Assembly: GCA_963922205.1 (NCBI GenBank)
Contig: CAWUHX010000273.1
Span: forward strand, 408,631 to 472,630
DNA from: Romanomermis culicivorax
Taxonomy: Eukaryota; Nematoda; Enoplea; Mermithida; Mermithidae
DNA length: 64,000 nucleotides
Reading direction: 5' to 3'
The notes beneath the pieces are model-generated. The model did no database searches, had not been told where the DNA came from, and was given only the letters and a program-made list of their open reading frames with translations. How positions within the stretch are numbered: position 1 is the first letter of the stretch; every line of letters begins with the position of its first letter. This document shows positions 30,686 to 43,700 of this stretch, one piece after another. The translations under genes were made by a program, and so were the position numbers.

Positions 30686-32493
30686 ATGGTTCGGAAATTG
30701 TGGTTGTAGTGGCAGTGAGTGTGGGGCATGCCGCGTAATGAACAGCTGCACGTGCCACCTTACTTGACTTGCTGAAATGGTAAGTTTTGTAAGCTGGCCG
30801 AGGACAGCAAAAAGTAGACACAAAAACCACATGTTTTCAAATTCTGAGTTACAAGTCCTGATAAGCATACATTGAACACATACACTACTCTGGTGAGCAA
30901 ATTTATCTGATTTAAAGTCTGTTTTTCAAATGCTTTATAAGTAATAACAAGTAAAAAGCACGTACTATTTCATTTTTTCATGATTTCCTGCTAAACCGTA
31001 TGTAACACATGACTGAAAACTTGTGAGCACACTCAATCGAAATTTTCTGAATATCTTACTTTTGAATCGCAAGTCATGCTGTTATAGTCTGTTTTATAGG
31101 ATGCTTCTGAAGTAGGAAAATGACAAAAACTAGCACCGTTTTCGGAAACGTTTAAGCAAAGCCTTTACGATAGAATCTTTTGCTCAAAAAATTGTGAATG
31201 GCTAGTTGATTGATGCTCACAAACTTTGTCCTATGTGACATATATTTCAATAGAAAATTGTAAAAACATAAAATAGTACCTGCCTTCCATTGCTATTATT
31301 TACAAGCATTTCAAGAAAAACAAACAGAATAATGGATTCTTATGCAACTATTTGGTGCTGACAAACGTTTAGTGGATTTGTAAGTTCAAAAAAGTGCAAA
31401 CATTATGTCTGCACTTAAAAATTATATTTTCATGCTGTAATTCAGGTTAGTCGTAGAAACTTTTGTAAAATATAAATATATATAACAGATAAGAAACAGA
31501 TATAGATCAAGACATGTCGAGCCAATGAAATAAAAACATTTATTTTGGAAAAAGTGGAGCAAACACCCACATAAATATTATTTTAAAGCTCAGCAATCTA
31601 CGATGATTTAGTAATATTCCAGGTATCGATGTAAATTTTGTACACGTTGTCGATTTTTCTCCAAACAGTGACCGTTCTAAAAAAATAAAGATTTTCACGA
31701 TACTCAAACCGTTATGAACCATTAGAAATTCAACCGCCATCATTTTGGAACTAGTTCAAAATGGTCAGAAAATTTGACGTTCTATAGTCCGTTTTTCCTA
31801 AAATTCTTGTAAATAATAAGAGTGGAGAGTATTATTTTACTATTTACACTATTTTATATTTTTATGATTTTCCGCTGAAGTATATGTCACATAAGATTGA
31901 AAATTTGTAAGCGTAATCAAATGAATTTTGGAATTTTTTGAGAAAAAATCTATCACGAAACTTTGGGTAAATAATTGCGACAAAAGTAATCATTTTGGTT
32001 GTTGTCTGATTACGTTTGATGAAGTTAAATCAACCATATTGTCTATTTAGTATGAATCTTAAAATCTCAGATTCGACGTCAGTATTTTGCAAATGTTAAC
32101 TCATCAAAGTTCGGGATAATTATTTACTGTAGTCTTAGAGCCGTTGAATAAGATGAGATTGGTGAATTTCGATCATGAATAAAAAATATATCGAATACTG
32201 CAGCGTCATGATTTATAGAATAAAACTTAAGATGAGACTTCGCTGTATCGGCCATTACAAAATCGATACACTGTACTCCTCCAAGAGATGTTAAGAGCTT
32301 TTCATCTTTTCGTCTATCGATGCCAGAGTTTGCATCGGCGGCATAAATACATTTTCGGCTGTTTATAGCCCATCTATACTTTTTGTCAAAAATCAGTAGC
32401 GACTGTTTGCAACGCTCACGACAGAACGAATACATAAGCATGACTCCTCCGCGCGAGGAAGAGCTTGACGAGTTCTATCCAATGACACAAATT
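30686..32493. other. Intergenic stretch, no supportable gene
   Basis: AT-rich. A minus-strand frame at 32124-32441 has balanced composition and could be 3'UTR or an extra exon of the gene at 32494-33286, but shows no family. Nothing else recognised. Confidence 0.35.
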
Positions 32494-33286
32494 TCATTTC
32501 ATTTCATAGTAAAATTTGCATAGCAGTGCCGATACCTGTCTTTCTATAAAATCCCTACTTTTTTTGTTTTTTGTTGCAAAGATTGATTTAAAGCGCATGA
32601 TTGATATTTGTTGAAAATCACAGGGATCGAAAACTTCGGTATCTACCTTGCGAACTATTATACACCAAAATTCTCCCAGTGGTTGAAGTGTGAATTGATA
32701 TCGTCTGAATCTTGGCGAAAAAGCATACATGAGCCTTCACAATCATAAAACTTACTTCCCAACTTCTTTATCAGTATTCCCATCTGTAAATTTGTACGTG
32801 CCTCGAGAATAAGCCCAATCTCCGTCGCCGTTCACTTCCTCGACTTTTAAAAAGAACTTTCCTCTGCTGACGAAATATTCTTCCATATATTTTACGATAT
32901 CTATGAAAACCAAACAACCAGAAAATGTAAATTTGTGTGTAAATTAATTTGAAAATTCAGTTTTTTCTCTACTATGTAAAGTGGATCAGTTTACTTGCTC
33001 TACCGCAATACGTTTTTCCATCTGGCGGCAATATTTTTGATTGCGGTAAGATCATTTCATTTTCGTAGACAGAAAATTTTTTCTCGTTTAAAGCGTTGGC
33101 CACATCATTGTAACGATTTTCTATCGCGGTTAGAAGATGCTTGTTAATATTGGCTGAAAGTCATAAACGCATTAAACAATAAGTGGACGCAGTACAGACA
33201 TTTATGAAATGACGGAAAAAAATGCACACCCCAAATAATTAATGAAAACGGAACCAAATAAAAGATTGAAAACACATACTTGACAT
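32494..33286 (-). CDS. NTF2-like (SnoaL/DUF4440-type) small protein
   Basis: Four minus-strand exons with consistent phases: 33280-33286 (ATGTCAA), 32995-33153, 32756-32900 and 32494-32704, giving about 173 residues. Introns are 48-127 bp with GT-AG ends. The pattern is that of small NTF2-fold proteins: an N-terminal helix (LLTAIENRYNDVANALNEKK), LPPDGKTYCGRANIVKYMEE, then the beta-sheet VEEVNGDGDWAYSRGTY and GKRYQFTLQPLGEFWCIIV, where GDWA..RG and the late Trp are family signatures. Most relatives end soon after that Trp; the last 45 residues are extra and may reflect an unrecognised splice at GTAGATACC. Substrate unknown. Transcribed in the same direction as the kinase gene upstream. Confidence 0.72.
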
Positions 33287-34040
33287 TTTGATGGTAAGCC
33301 GCCTGCTGGACGATATGCAGAAAGTATATACGTACTTTTCGAAATTTTAAATCTATCCTTTAAAAATTTTTCTTAAGAATGAAACCTCTAGGCTGTTTTT
33401 GCTAGCTTTTATAAACTTCAGAAGGTAATATTAGCATCTTATAAGCTCAACACAGACAGAGGAGTAACTGACTAGACTTCACTTCATTTTTAAGCACCGA
33501 GTCGTTTCTATTCATTTCTCGACAACAATTTTTCTGCCGTAAAATAGGCAAATATAAAAAAATTAGCTTCGTCGAACCCGACAAATTTGGTTTCGATGGA
33601 AAAATGAATACGTACAATAAAAATGGAACGTCAAATAGACTAAACCTTTATTACTGTGGGAGAATATTTTTCGTAACAAAGTTCGATGACGTATTATTCC
33701 CTGACAGAAAATTGAATGAACTTATGGGGGAAAACTAGTTCGACTATACCCCGATACAAGCAGCATGACCCGATGATCGAACTGCAGGCTGATGACCATA
33801 GGAGGGAAGTGCTGTATGAACCCACATAAATCGTTGCCCAAATGGCTGACTTTATGGTGGTTTTGAACAAAAAAAAACGCGACGTTTTTCGGCGTTAAAA
33901 ATATTTTTATGGCTTTTACACAAAAATTATTTTTTTAACCGTTCTTCGTACTTTCTATCTGAAAAAAACGAAATTTTTTTCTTCAAATAAGTCCTAAAAT
34001 TCCGGGCCATGAATGACATCTCGACCTCGGAGCTTCGTTA
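33287..34040. other. Intergenic stretch with an eroded CATACATGTAA-family MITE
   Basis: About 33795-34040 keeps GGAAGTGCTGTATGAACCC and a CTCGACCTCGGAGCTTCGTTA block similar to copies 1-3, with both termini lost. The rest is AT-rich without a gene. Confidence 0.45.
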
Positions 34041-34558
34041 TATCGATATTTGTATTTCCGCACCTTTTCATCTATCACATCAAGTCCCAAGTCACTTCTA
34101 AAGCCCCATCTATACTCTTATAGTGAAGCTTATGAATCCTTAGCGGCAAGTCGATTCCTGAGTATGTCAGCAGAGATCATGCAAATATTTTCATGGCACT
34201 ATGTTATTCTAATGACCTCCTACACGAAAATGCAAAGAATCGAAACACTTTCATCGTTTGCGAATTCCGCCAAGGATTCCCAGGCGCCGGTAACGAGTAT
34301 AACGGGGCTTAAGCTTCAAAAAATCATGATCGCACAGCAACGTTAACGAGCAAAAAAAAATTTCGCCTTCCAGGGTGAATAAGCCCAAAAGTATTCATGA
34401 AAACTAAAGAAAATAATACATGGAGAGATTAGGGTTCCTCACGGAACATAATAGAAAAAAACGCGAGTACACTAAAAACGAATATTCATAGACGGTTGTT
34501 AAGAAAAGTGAAAATGATGATTAAAATTTGCAAGTAATATTCTGAAAAATCTGTTCGT

Positions 34559-34564
34559 TTTATT
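34559..34564 (-). terminator. Candidate polyadenylation signal of the kinase gene
   Basis: AATAAA on the minus strand, about 195 bases after the stop codon at 34760. No other AATAAA is closer. Confidence 0.45.
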
Positions 34565-34759
34565 CCAAGAATCTATCACGTGACGAATTTGCAAATGACA
34601 CAATCTTGAAAATCGCAGAACTATCAATCCGAATATTATTTGCTAATTTTTTAACTACGATTATAAACGATAATATCATTTTCGCCTTTCTGACGAGAAT
34701 TTTCATTAAAGACACTCAAGATGACTCCTTTTTTGAGAAAAAAACCAACTCGCAAACTT

Positions 34760-37700
34760 TCAAAGAACCAGCGACGACTCGCTGCGGACAGAATTGGCAA
34801 ACAAAGCGTCACGATATTGTTCGCGGCCTTTCTTCACCCAATGACCGTAGACGTGGAACGCTAAGTTGTCGATCTGTTTGCGAATTTTTCGGGCGGCGTA
34901 TGGGTTATTGCGAACCTGTCGGGCGGGTATGAGCGACGGCAGATATTTAATTCGCAGCAGGCGGACCAACAAACGAACTCGAATAATTGATAGCTGTGAA
35001 AAACACTTTGTCCCCAGAAATAAAATACTTCGAAAAATATAGGAAAAGAAAAATCTTGTAATAATATGAATGAAGCACCAGAATCAATTCAAAATCCTCA
35101 ACTAACCTGCAAAATCACACAGGAAAATTTTTCGAAAATTCATGTACGGATATTTTTTCATTCGTCTAGGTGAGGAATGGGTGCTTCGGTGGGGAAAACC
35201 AAATTTGAATGGGGTCTTCTCTCCTAATCACCCCTATTACATGTATGCACAAACCACACGAGTTAAAAATTAAATGAAAACTATCTGTAACACGGGACGG
35301 CTAGCCGAATAACAGGATGACAATGGTCCTTTAAATTCCAAGTTCTACAACATTTATTCATTTGTTTTAGTTATGGAATTTTCCAAACGAAAATATCTTC
35401 AGCCTAGAAAATACCCCAGGACCACAATTCTGTCATTCACTTACTCTGAACCGTTTTCTAGCGTCGAATTTATTGGCAGCTAATTGGAACTCTTCAATCT
35501 ATAAAAGAGCAATGATATTAAATTTTATCATTCGAAACGTAAGTTTTTAAGCCAATTACGCTTAAAGGTTGCTGAAAAAAAGGATGGGATAAAGCTTGTT
35601 TTGCTGTAAAACGTTGTTTACAATCGACTACCAGTAATTTTCTAATCTGTAAAATAGACAAAGAATTAAATTGATTACGTACCAAAAGAAATGGATCCAA
35701 AATAGATAAGGCAAGCACATGCTTTATGCACGGACATTTGAAACTTCATGGCACTGAACGCTAAGATTATACTGTAGTGTATGAAACTTTCATATTATTC
35801 AATGATTGCATGGTTAGGGAAGCTTCCATAACGGGTTTCCCCCTTCAACTCCCACTGCCTCCTTCAAATGGGTTAAATGTTTCACAAAATTTCCAACTCA
35901 GCGAACACCCCCTCCTAAAGATTCTGGCCGAGATATCATGTGAGTGCATTACCGTCAAATCGGAAATATCATTTCTATCCAAATTCCAAAGGCTGCATAT
36001 ATTCTTACCAGATCTTTAGCCACATCGGTGATTTCGTCCCATTCTGGAGATCTAAATTCGTATTTGCCTTCGGAGATAGCTCTAAGCATGTACAACTGTT
36101 TTTTGTGGTAAAACGGAGCATAACCACAGAATCTACGACAGAAATTTTATCAATATGATAGAGACAAACAAGTGAGAAGTGAAAAAATGTCAGCAGCTCA
36201 CAATGTGTACATGATAACTCCGCAAGCCCATAAATCGACTTCTTTCGAATATCCATCGGCTGTTTCATACATATTGACTTTTAAAACTTCAGGTGCTAAA
36301 TAACCTGGTGTACCAACAAGCTCTAGAATAAAATATCAAAGAATTTATTATATAGAAGGCAGGAAAAGAACATTCCGTAACCTTTTAATCGTTCACCTTC
36401 CTTTAATTCGTATGCAAAACCGAAATCGGTAACTTTAACAACGTCTTCACCGACCAATAAAATATTTTCGGGCTGGCAAAAAAAAATTTGCATCCTAGAC
36501 ATTACACGTAAGGAATCACTCCTGTACGGTAATGTGTTTAATTGATCTACGTAAGTAAACACATATAAATTTGCTTCGTTCTGAATTTTATTAATCTAAG
36601 ATGATTCAAAATTTCAATAGTTAGAAACCGATTGACTCATTGTCTGCTCGAAGAAAAGCCAAATTTCCGAAGATACGAGGACGGTTCGCTTGAAATCCTT
36701 CAATTACCTTGAGATCCCGGTGAACGATATTTTTTGCGTGAATCGCAGCCACAGCTTCGAAAATTTGTCTCATTATATGCCTTTAAGCGAAATTGGATTA
36801 TACTCTAGTTTTTTCTTTGAATAAATTACCTTATCTTCTTTTCGGATAAAGTAACGTGCCTAGTGAGGTAGTCAAACAATTCTCCTCCTTTGGCTCTACA
36901 AAACGCAGGAAATATTTTTTAACTGATAGAAATTGTGGGCGGAAATGACTTACAACTCAAAAATAATGAACAAGAATGTCGAGGATTCGTAAAAATCGTG
37001 CAACTGAACTGAAAAAACAAAATCTACAGTAACTTCAAATCCGACTCATCCTACAAGAACATATGAAGGGATAAGGGGTGTACTCCCGACCTCGTATTAT
37101 TGTTGACATTTCGAATAAATTTAGTCACGACATTTCTCAAATCACAGCGAATTTAATTGCACTTGAAATTACTCATTGAGATTTATTTAAAAGCGTAATA
37201 ACTTTTGCTATATTTTGATTCTCGACTGATTTGTATGGGAATCGAAAACAGTTCACAGTTTACCCAGAAAGCTATCCGATATTGTTAATGTATGTGGATC
37301 ATTAGTTCTGAAAAACCTACAAAACGAGACGTTTACGATGTTTTCGAATCAGTATATGATCATAAAATCTGTGTCTGCGACAACGTAGAATAATCATCAA
37401 CATGATAAGTTTGACGTTCCAGTATTGTAAAAATGCCAGCTTGTCTAAGCTGTGCAAAATCATTTACTACATTCGGAAAAATGATTTGCTGGTCAGTACT
37501 AGTGTGTGCAAAATTTTTGGAAGCGTCAAAATAATCACTGAAAAACCATGAATAGATGGAATGGAAACAGATAATTTTGAAAAAACAATCTATTGGGTGT
37601 ACACATTTTAGAAAATGAATTATTGGCAAAGGAAAATTACCCAGCAGTTGAGTTTTGTGAAAATCAACCGGATGAATTTAACAACTGCCACATAATTTTG

Positions 37701-40700
37701 GAAAAATGAAACTATATTATTTGTAAAATATCTCCTCATAGAATAATTGAGAGGAAAAATAATGGATTCGTTTATTTTTAAGTTTTAAACATAGCATCAT
37801 AATGATATTTTTAAGACCGAAAACAGCGAAAGAACAGAAGCAAAAGCAATATGTACGTGATGCATGAAAGACGTGATGCATGAAAGTACTGATAGTTCAA
37901 TGGAATGCAAAATGCTATTAAGAATAAGTTTGATGAAGAGCAGACGTCCCCAAAGTCCAAAATCTAGATGGGGGTAAAAAATCGTATGTGGTAGGGGTTA
38001 CTTTTCCCATGCCGCGCCGTGACCTTTTTCGTCGCTGTGTGGGGGTGTATATTTCGGTGGCTTCCTGAATATAGTAAGGGTACAGCAATGTACAAAGTAG
38101 TGATGCGTCCGGTACTATGGTGCAAGGCCGTATTTAGGGGCGGGCGGCCGCCACCCCCTTGGGACTTTGTTATATGTCGATTTTGTGTCTATCACTGAGA
38201 AAAATCTCAAAATTTTGCGGCACTCCGCGCCGGTCAATGAGTGTAACAGTCATTGTTTTCTATCAGCCACGGCCATTAGCATATCTACTTCGACCTACTA
38301 ATTAAACTTCAACAGTTTCAATTGACTGAATTACCTCATCTCTTTTTTCATTCGTTACAAGACAAAATTTTGGGCATGGTTCTCACTGATGGAAAACTTT
38401 TTTTCACTTCAAAACCGAAATAATGCATTTTGGTGAACTTCAGAAGGTCAAACCCTCAAAATTTGCTGGCGCTTCTCGCTGGTCCTGAGTATAATACTCA
38501 TTGTTCCCTATTAGGCGCGGCCATTAAGATATCTACTTCCACTTATTAACTAACGTTCATCAGTTTCTATCAACTGATTCACTTCACCTCTTCTTTTACT
38601 TGTGAAGAGCCAATATTTTACTGGTAATTGAGGTTTTTGATCACTTCTTAAAATTTTATTCTCCTACTTCGTTTGGGGTTTTCCAAACATTTTGAAACGT
38701 GAGCCTACGCAATCCGCATTGAAAACGGACAAAAACGTCATTCTAAGATGTAAATTTAGAGCTTTTATCTAGGAATAATTGTTGTGAACATTCATTTTCC
38801 AGCATTTTGGAACGCGAAGATACGCCGAAATAAGAAAGGTATTACGATCCATTAGTTTAATTCCGATTTATTATCATTGTTATGAAGATTAATTTTCCAG
38901 CCTTCCAGAGGATAAAAACCTGGAAATTTCCCCGGCGCTGAGCGCCGGAAAATTTTTTTTTGCTTGGTCCGCCCCCCCTAAAAAAATTCCTGGCTACGAC
39001 CCTGCCATGGTGGTACCGGTGCCGGTACCTAAAATTGTACATTAATATTAATATAATCATTGAGAGTCATAATCGTGACTATATTCAATCAAAAATCATA
39101 AGATAAACTTCAATCATAAGATAAACTTTATTAATCCAACTAATGTATTCTAATTTGTAATTAAAATTAAAAACCGGAAAAAATTTTGAATTTTATATTC
39201 TAAAGCCCTAGAAAATGAATCTTCGCTACAGCTTTTCCTGAGCCTTTATCGTTTTTCAATGTTCAAAACGTTTGAAAAACTCAAACCCAGCGAGAGAAAA
39301 AATAGACGGATTATTTTTTGGGGCACATATTTTTTGGGGCACAATTCAGAAGGGCACATATTTTTCGACAGCTCCTGAAATGATTAATAGACAGGACAAG
39401 AAAGTGCGGAAGCCAACTAGAGGCTAGATTATGCCAAGTTTGTAGTGAGGGAAAAATGTATTTTTTCGCATTTTCATCAAAATCATCTCCTCTTGCCCTT
39501 AAAGCGACCTAAGTGTAATAGGGCGCCGATGGACTACAGTAAGCTCGTCAGCTTTTCAAAGTGATTCACAAGAATGCACCCTTTTGGAGCTCAAAGTTGT
39601 TCAAAGTTGTCCGAAGGTTCACAACATCGAAGATTACACTTGCAGCGTTTGTGATAAAGTCAGTTGTTGTTTTGTTTGTCTTAGTGAGCAGTCGGTATTG
39701 TGAGAGGCTCTGAGCATTGCTAGTAAATCGAAAACCCAGCATGTGATCTAGGTTGAGTCAAACTATTTGGAAAATAGTTTGAGTAAATGGTTATAACTCC
39801 TAATTGGGTAAGTCAGTGCAGTCCGAGTTTCAGCATCGGAAAACCTTTGAGGACCTGAGTGAAGATCCCTGGATAAATTGACATAGTGCTCTCTAGGAGC
39901 CCCTCAATCTCCTGTGTACGATTATCGTTGCCTTAAATTTGTCTAACACTCTGAGTGTTCCATCTACAGCATTCCGCACGCTCTTCTACATTCCGTACGT
40001 CTTATTAAAATGTGCGATTAATCGTCTAGTTATTTTTCCTATGCGACAAATTGGTGACCATACCAGCTCATTTAAAAGTTGAGGAAATGCTGAAATTTGT
40101 GAAAAATCGAAAATCCAAAAAACTACCAGAATCGACCTGAAAAAATGGAGGAAAACCGCCCGTTTCCCTCTACCGCTTTAGGCTAGGAAAAAGGTTTCTA
40201 TAAGAAACTAAGGAATCCCAATATCAAGACATAGACAATTTCGACTGTGAAAATGCGAATCTACCGCTTCTAGATGAAGCAGATAAGCATAATTTCGATT
40301 TACTGCAAATGTCTGCTCTGCAAAAAACATGAAAAACTTCACAATTGTTATCTCCAAAAATTGTCGAAAATCGAAAATTCAACTTTTTAAACCAAAACTG
40401 AAGGAGGCTGATGTTTGAAAAATCTTGGATAATGACGCCTACATGGATGTAATGCAAAAATGTGATGCCAAGGTGATAAATTTTCGTAGCGATGCTACTA
40501 ACGCATTAAGTGAAATGGTTATGATAGCAACTCAACAATGAAAACTTCTCGATGAGTTTAAAACCGAAATCAAAGAGATGAGAGCTCAGAAAGAGTTATC
40601 CAAACTGAACATTCCGGAAATCGAAAATATCATGAGACCTAAGAGCTCTTATGCTCAGTCTCTAAAATGAAATACGCTGAGAAACGCCATTAGAGATTGA

Positions 40701-43700
40701 AAAAGTCAACTTAGTTTTCGAGGCATAATCAATGACAATGATGATCTAATCATCCCGGCACAAATGTTTGACCACTCTAACGTGCTAAAGGCACTAAACT
40801 CACAGATAAATTTTTCATCTATGCCACCTTCTCAGCTGCATAGATCTTTCACCGTCAATGAAATGAGAATTAAGACTATCTGTAAAAAGATAGCACAACA
40901 AAACTTCACACATTGCGTCGCTTGACTTGAGATGGTGCTCTGAACATCATACGAGATGTCCAATCATATGATGAAGTGAAACAGATTGTGATGTGTATGA
41001 ATGCACCAAATTGCGACCAAGATACGCTCCCATGCAAGCTCCAGTCCATCGCTCTGTTCCAAACCCAAGATCCGTCAGCTTTCTTAAATCTAATCAGCAC
41101 CTACGTACATTTACTGTACTATGACAGAAGCGCTCAGTATTGCCATAGAATAGTTATCACAACTTTTCTTTGGAAAATGCCACAAATTTACAGAGTCTCG
41201 ATTAACGCGAGTACTCTAGAAACAATGACTGATTTAGCTATAGCCATCGGGAAAGTTCAGAAAATCTAGCAAGTGAATAAACAAATGTCTATGAGAGTAG
41301 AACAACCTATACTGGTTAACAAACTCGAAAATCCATCGGAACAGCAACCATCTCAGTCGCATTTCAGAGATGATTCGAAACCTCGCTTCAGAGATAACTC
41401 TCAATCCCAAAATAGAGATGATTCTAGACAGCGAAATAGCATGAGATTCTAAGAAAATTCGACTCTAATGAAGACAAAAGAATTTGAGGAGAGGGTAAAA
41501 TGAGTTCAGGAAAAGTTCGGAATCTGAGAAAATTTGCAAAATGCTAATAATTTCAAAAATGGAAGGTCACAATTTGATCGAGGAATGAGTCCAAATTTCG
41601 GGAATAGATAAAACATTCCTATACGGGATTATTCTCAAAATTGAAATTTACAACGAAATCAGTCCTGTGAACCACCTGTGAAATATTGCACCTATCATGG
41701 TCATTGTAAACATGACAGTTCCCAATGCTATCAGTTGAAACCACAGGCTGCACAGCCTCTACAACAGCAACCGAATCCACAGTGGCAAAATAATAATTGG
41801 TGATCTCAATTTCAACAAAATAACTACACACTCAATCAGAATCAAAATTTTGACAAAAATAACCGATTTTTCAATCGCCATAATCCAAACTATCGGAGCG
41901 ATGTGTCAAACATTTTTCTCTGCAATTCTGAATCCCAACAAGAAAAGATAATCGAGAAGCATTACTACTACCCCATGAACAACTCACAGACTATACAGAC
42001 TCAGATAACTTCTCCGCAACCATTGCAGCAAGTTTTGTCATCAGAAACCAAAACAGTATTTAACTCACCTAAACCCTTTGTTCTGATGAAGCCGACGACT
42101 AGCACAGCAAACATGCTTGAACTGACAGGTCTAAAGCTACAAATTTTTTTGTTGCTCCCGGAATCACAGATTTTACGATCGAGAAACCTACTGAACCATG
42201 GATCACGAGATCGAACATATGTTGAATCCAAGAATGTTCACAAAAAGACATCAAACTTCTGAGCTTATAAGCTCCTACACGAGCTTTTCACATCAATGCT
42301 GAGATAGGAAAAACCAAAACCAAAGAATTGATCGATACCAGTGCCCAATGTTCAGTCATTTCCTCATGTCTAGCTCAATGCTCCTTGAGGATTGACTATG
42401 ATACCTTAGAAACATCTGTGCAGATAAAAGTAGTGGAGGGTGCTATCCTCGATGCTCAAGGTCTGATAATCTTCAAAATCAAGTCATCGTTTGGAACACA
42501 TCTAGTATGATGCTGGATTCTACCTGCTGCCTGAGAGCAATGCCTCCTAGGAACCAATTTCCTAGTATATCTGAGCATTCGAGCTATAATAAACTTTCGT
42601 GAAAACTTCATCAGAATGGGAGATGTTCAACAAGAACTAAATCTAGTTTTGAAACTGATTGAAAAAGTGCCCTATGATGAAGTATTTTCAAATACTTCTA
42701 CAGGACAAAGTCAAACGCAAATCGTGAAAATCAAAAGATCACTACCAATTTTGAATATAGAACCCAAATAGAATAAAATGAATTGTCAAACGTGGGTTAA
42801 TGGGAAAATCTTCCCTTTCACAAACGAAAGTTTCGAAAGCGTCATAGTTCAGCCCATGAACTTCGGAAAAGAAAACTTCAAATATATCATCAAACAGAGA
42901 CCAATGGTATATCAGAGGCCAATCCCTCCACACATCGCTGAATGCAATAAAACGAATTCCAAAATGGCAAAAAACATTATGACAATTGACACCAGACAAT
43001 CTCAGAAAGTCTTGCTTTCACAAATAAAACCGTACATGCCTGGAATGGCATTCGAAATTTTTAAGGCGCAAGTCAGTGGTCTTCCACAACTGACTAGTCA
43101 CGTGCTACTGCATTAAGACTGAATTTTGTATTGCTCATAAAATATTTATTTTCTACTTCAAAATCAATTCATTTTTTATATATTCAGTTTTCCATTTTTT
43201 CTTCACCATTTTGATTGTTTTAAACTAACTTACAACAGTCTTTCACAGACTAAAGGTAGTGTATGGCTGATTTGTTAGCTGTGATAAAAACTCTGTTTCG
43301 AAACATGCTTTTGCGTAATTTACTGGATGGCAAAGAAACCACGACATCGTAAACATTTAAAAATTTTCTAGGACTCAACCATATCGCTGAAATTTCTCCT
43401 ACAGTTGGGTATTGATCCGCTCAATACTTCCAAATTTAGAGTTTCAAAGACTTCACCAGAAGCTTTATACACATTTCTCTACAAAACTTAAAGCTTGCAT
43501 CTGCTGCAAACTTTCCGATCTGAGGCTAAAGATTCAGTTTCCGATCCCTGGCTAAAGATTCAGATCTGAAACACTGACGCCTCCATGGCTAGAGACTCCA
43601 GTCATTGAAATAAAGACTCTGGTCATCAAAATAAAGACTCTGGTCCTTCCACTCGAAATCCAGCCTTGGCGATACGTTCAATAGAAAAAATTTTGTTCCA

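Noticed and set aside
32124..32441. 105-codon minus-strand frame downstream of the NTF2-like gene
   Set aside because: Balanced composition but no recognisable domain and no clear splice sites; kept only as a possible UTR or exon.
34050..34346. 98-codon plus-strand frame
   Set aside because: Serine-rich without a family; follows an eroded MITE and shows no splice or start context.
37360..37629. Minus-strand frame with [17 protein letters not shown] in the kinase intron, preceded by TTTTTCAG
   Set aside because: Does not fit any phosphorylase kinase segment and the kinase frame is complete without it.
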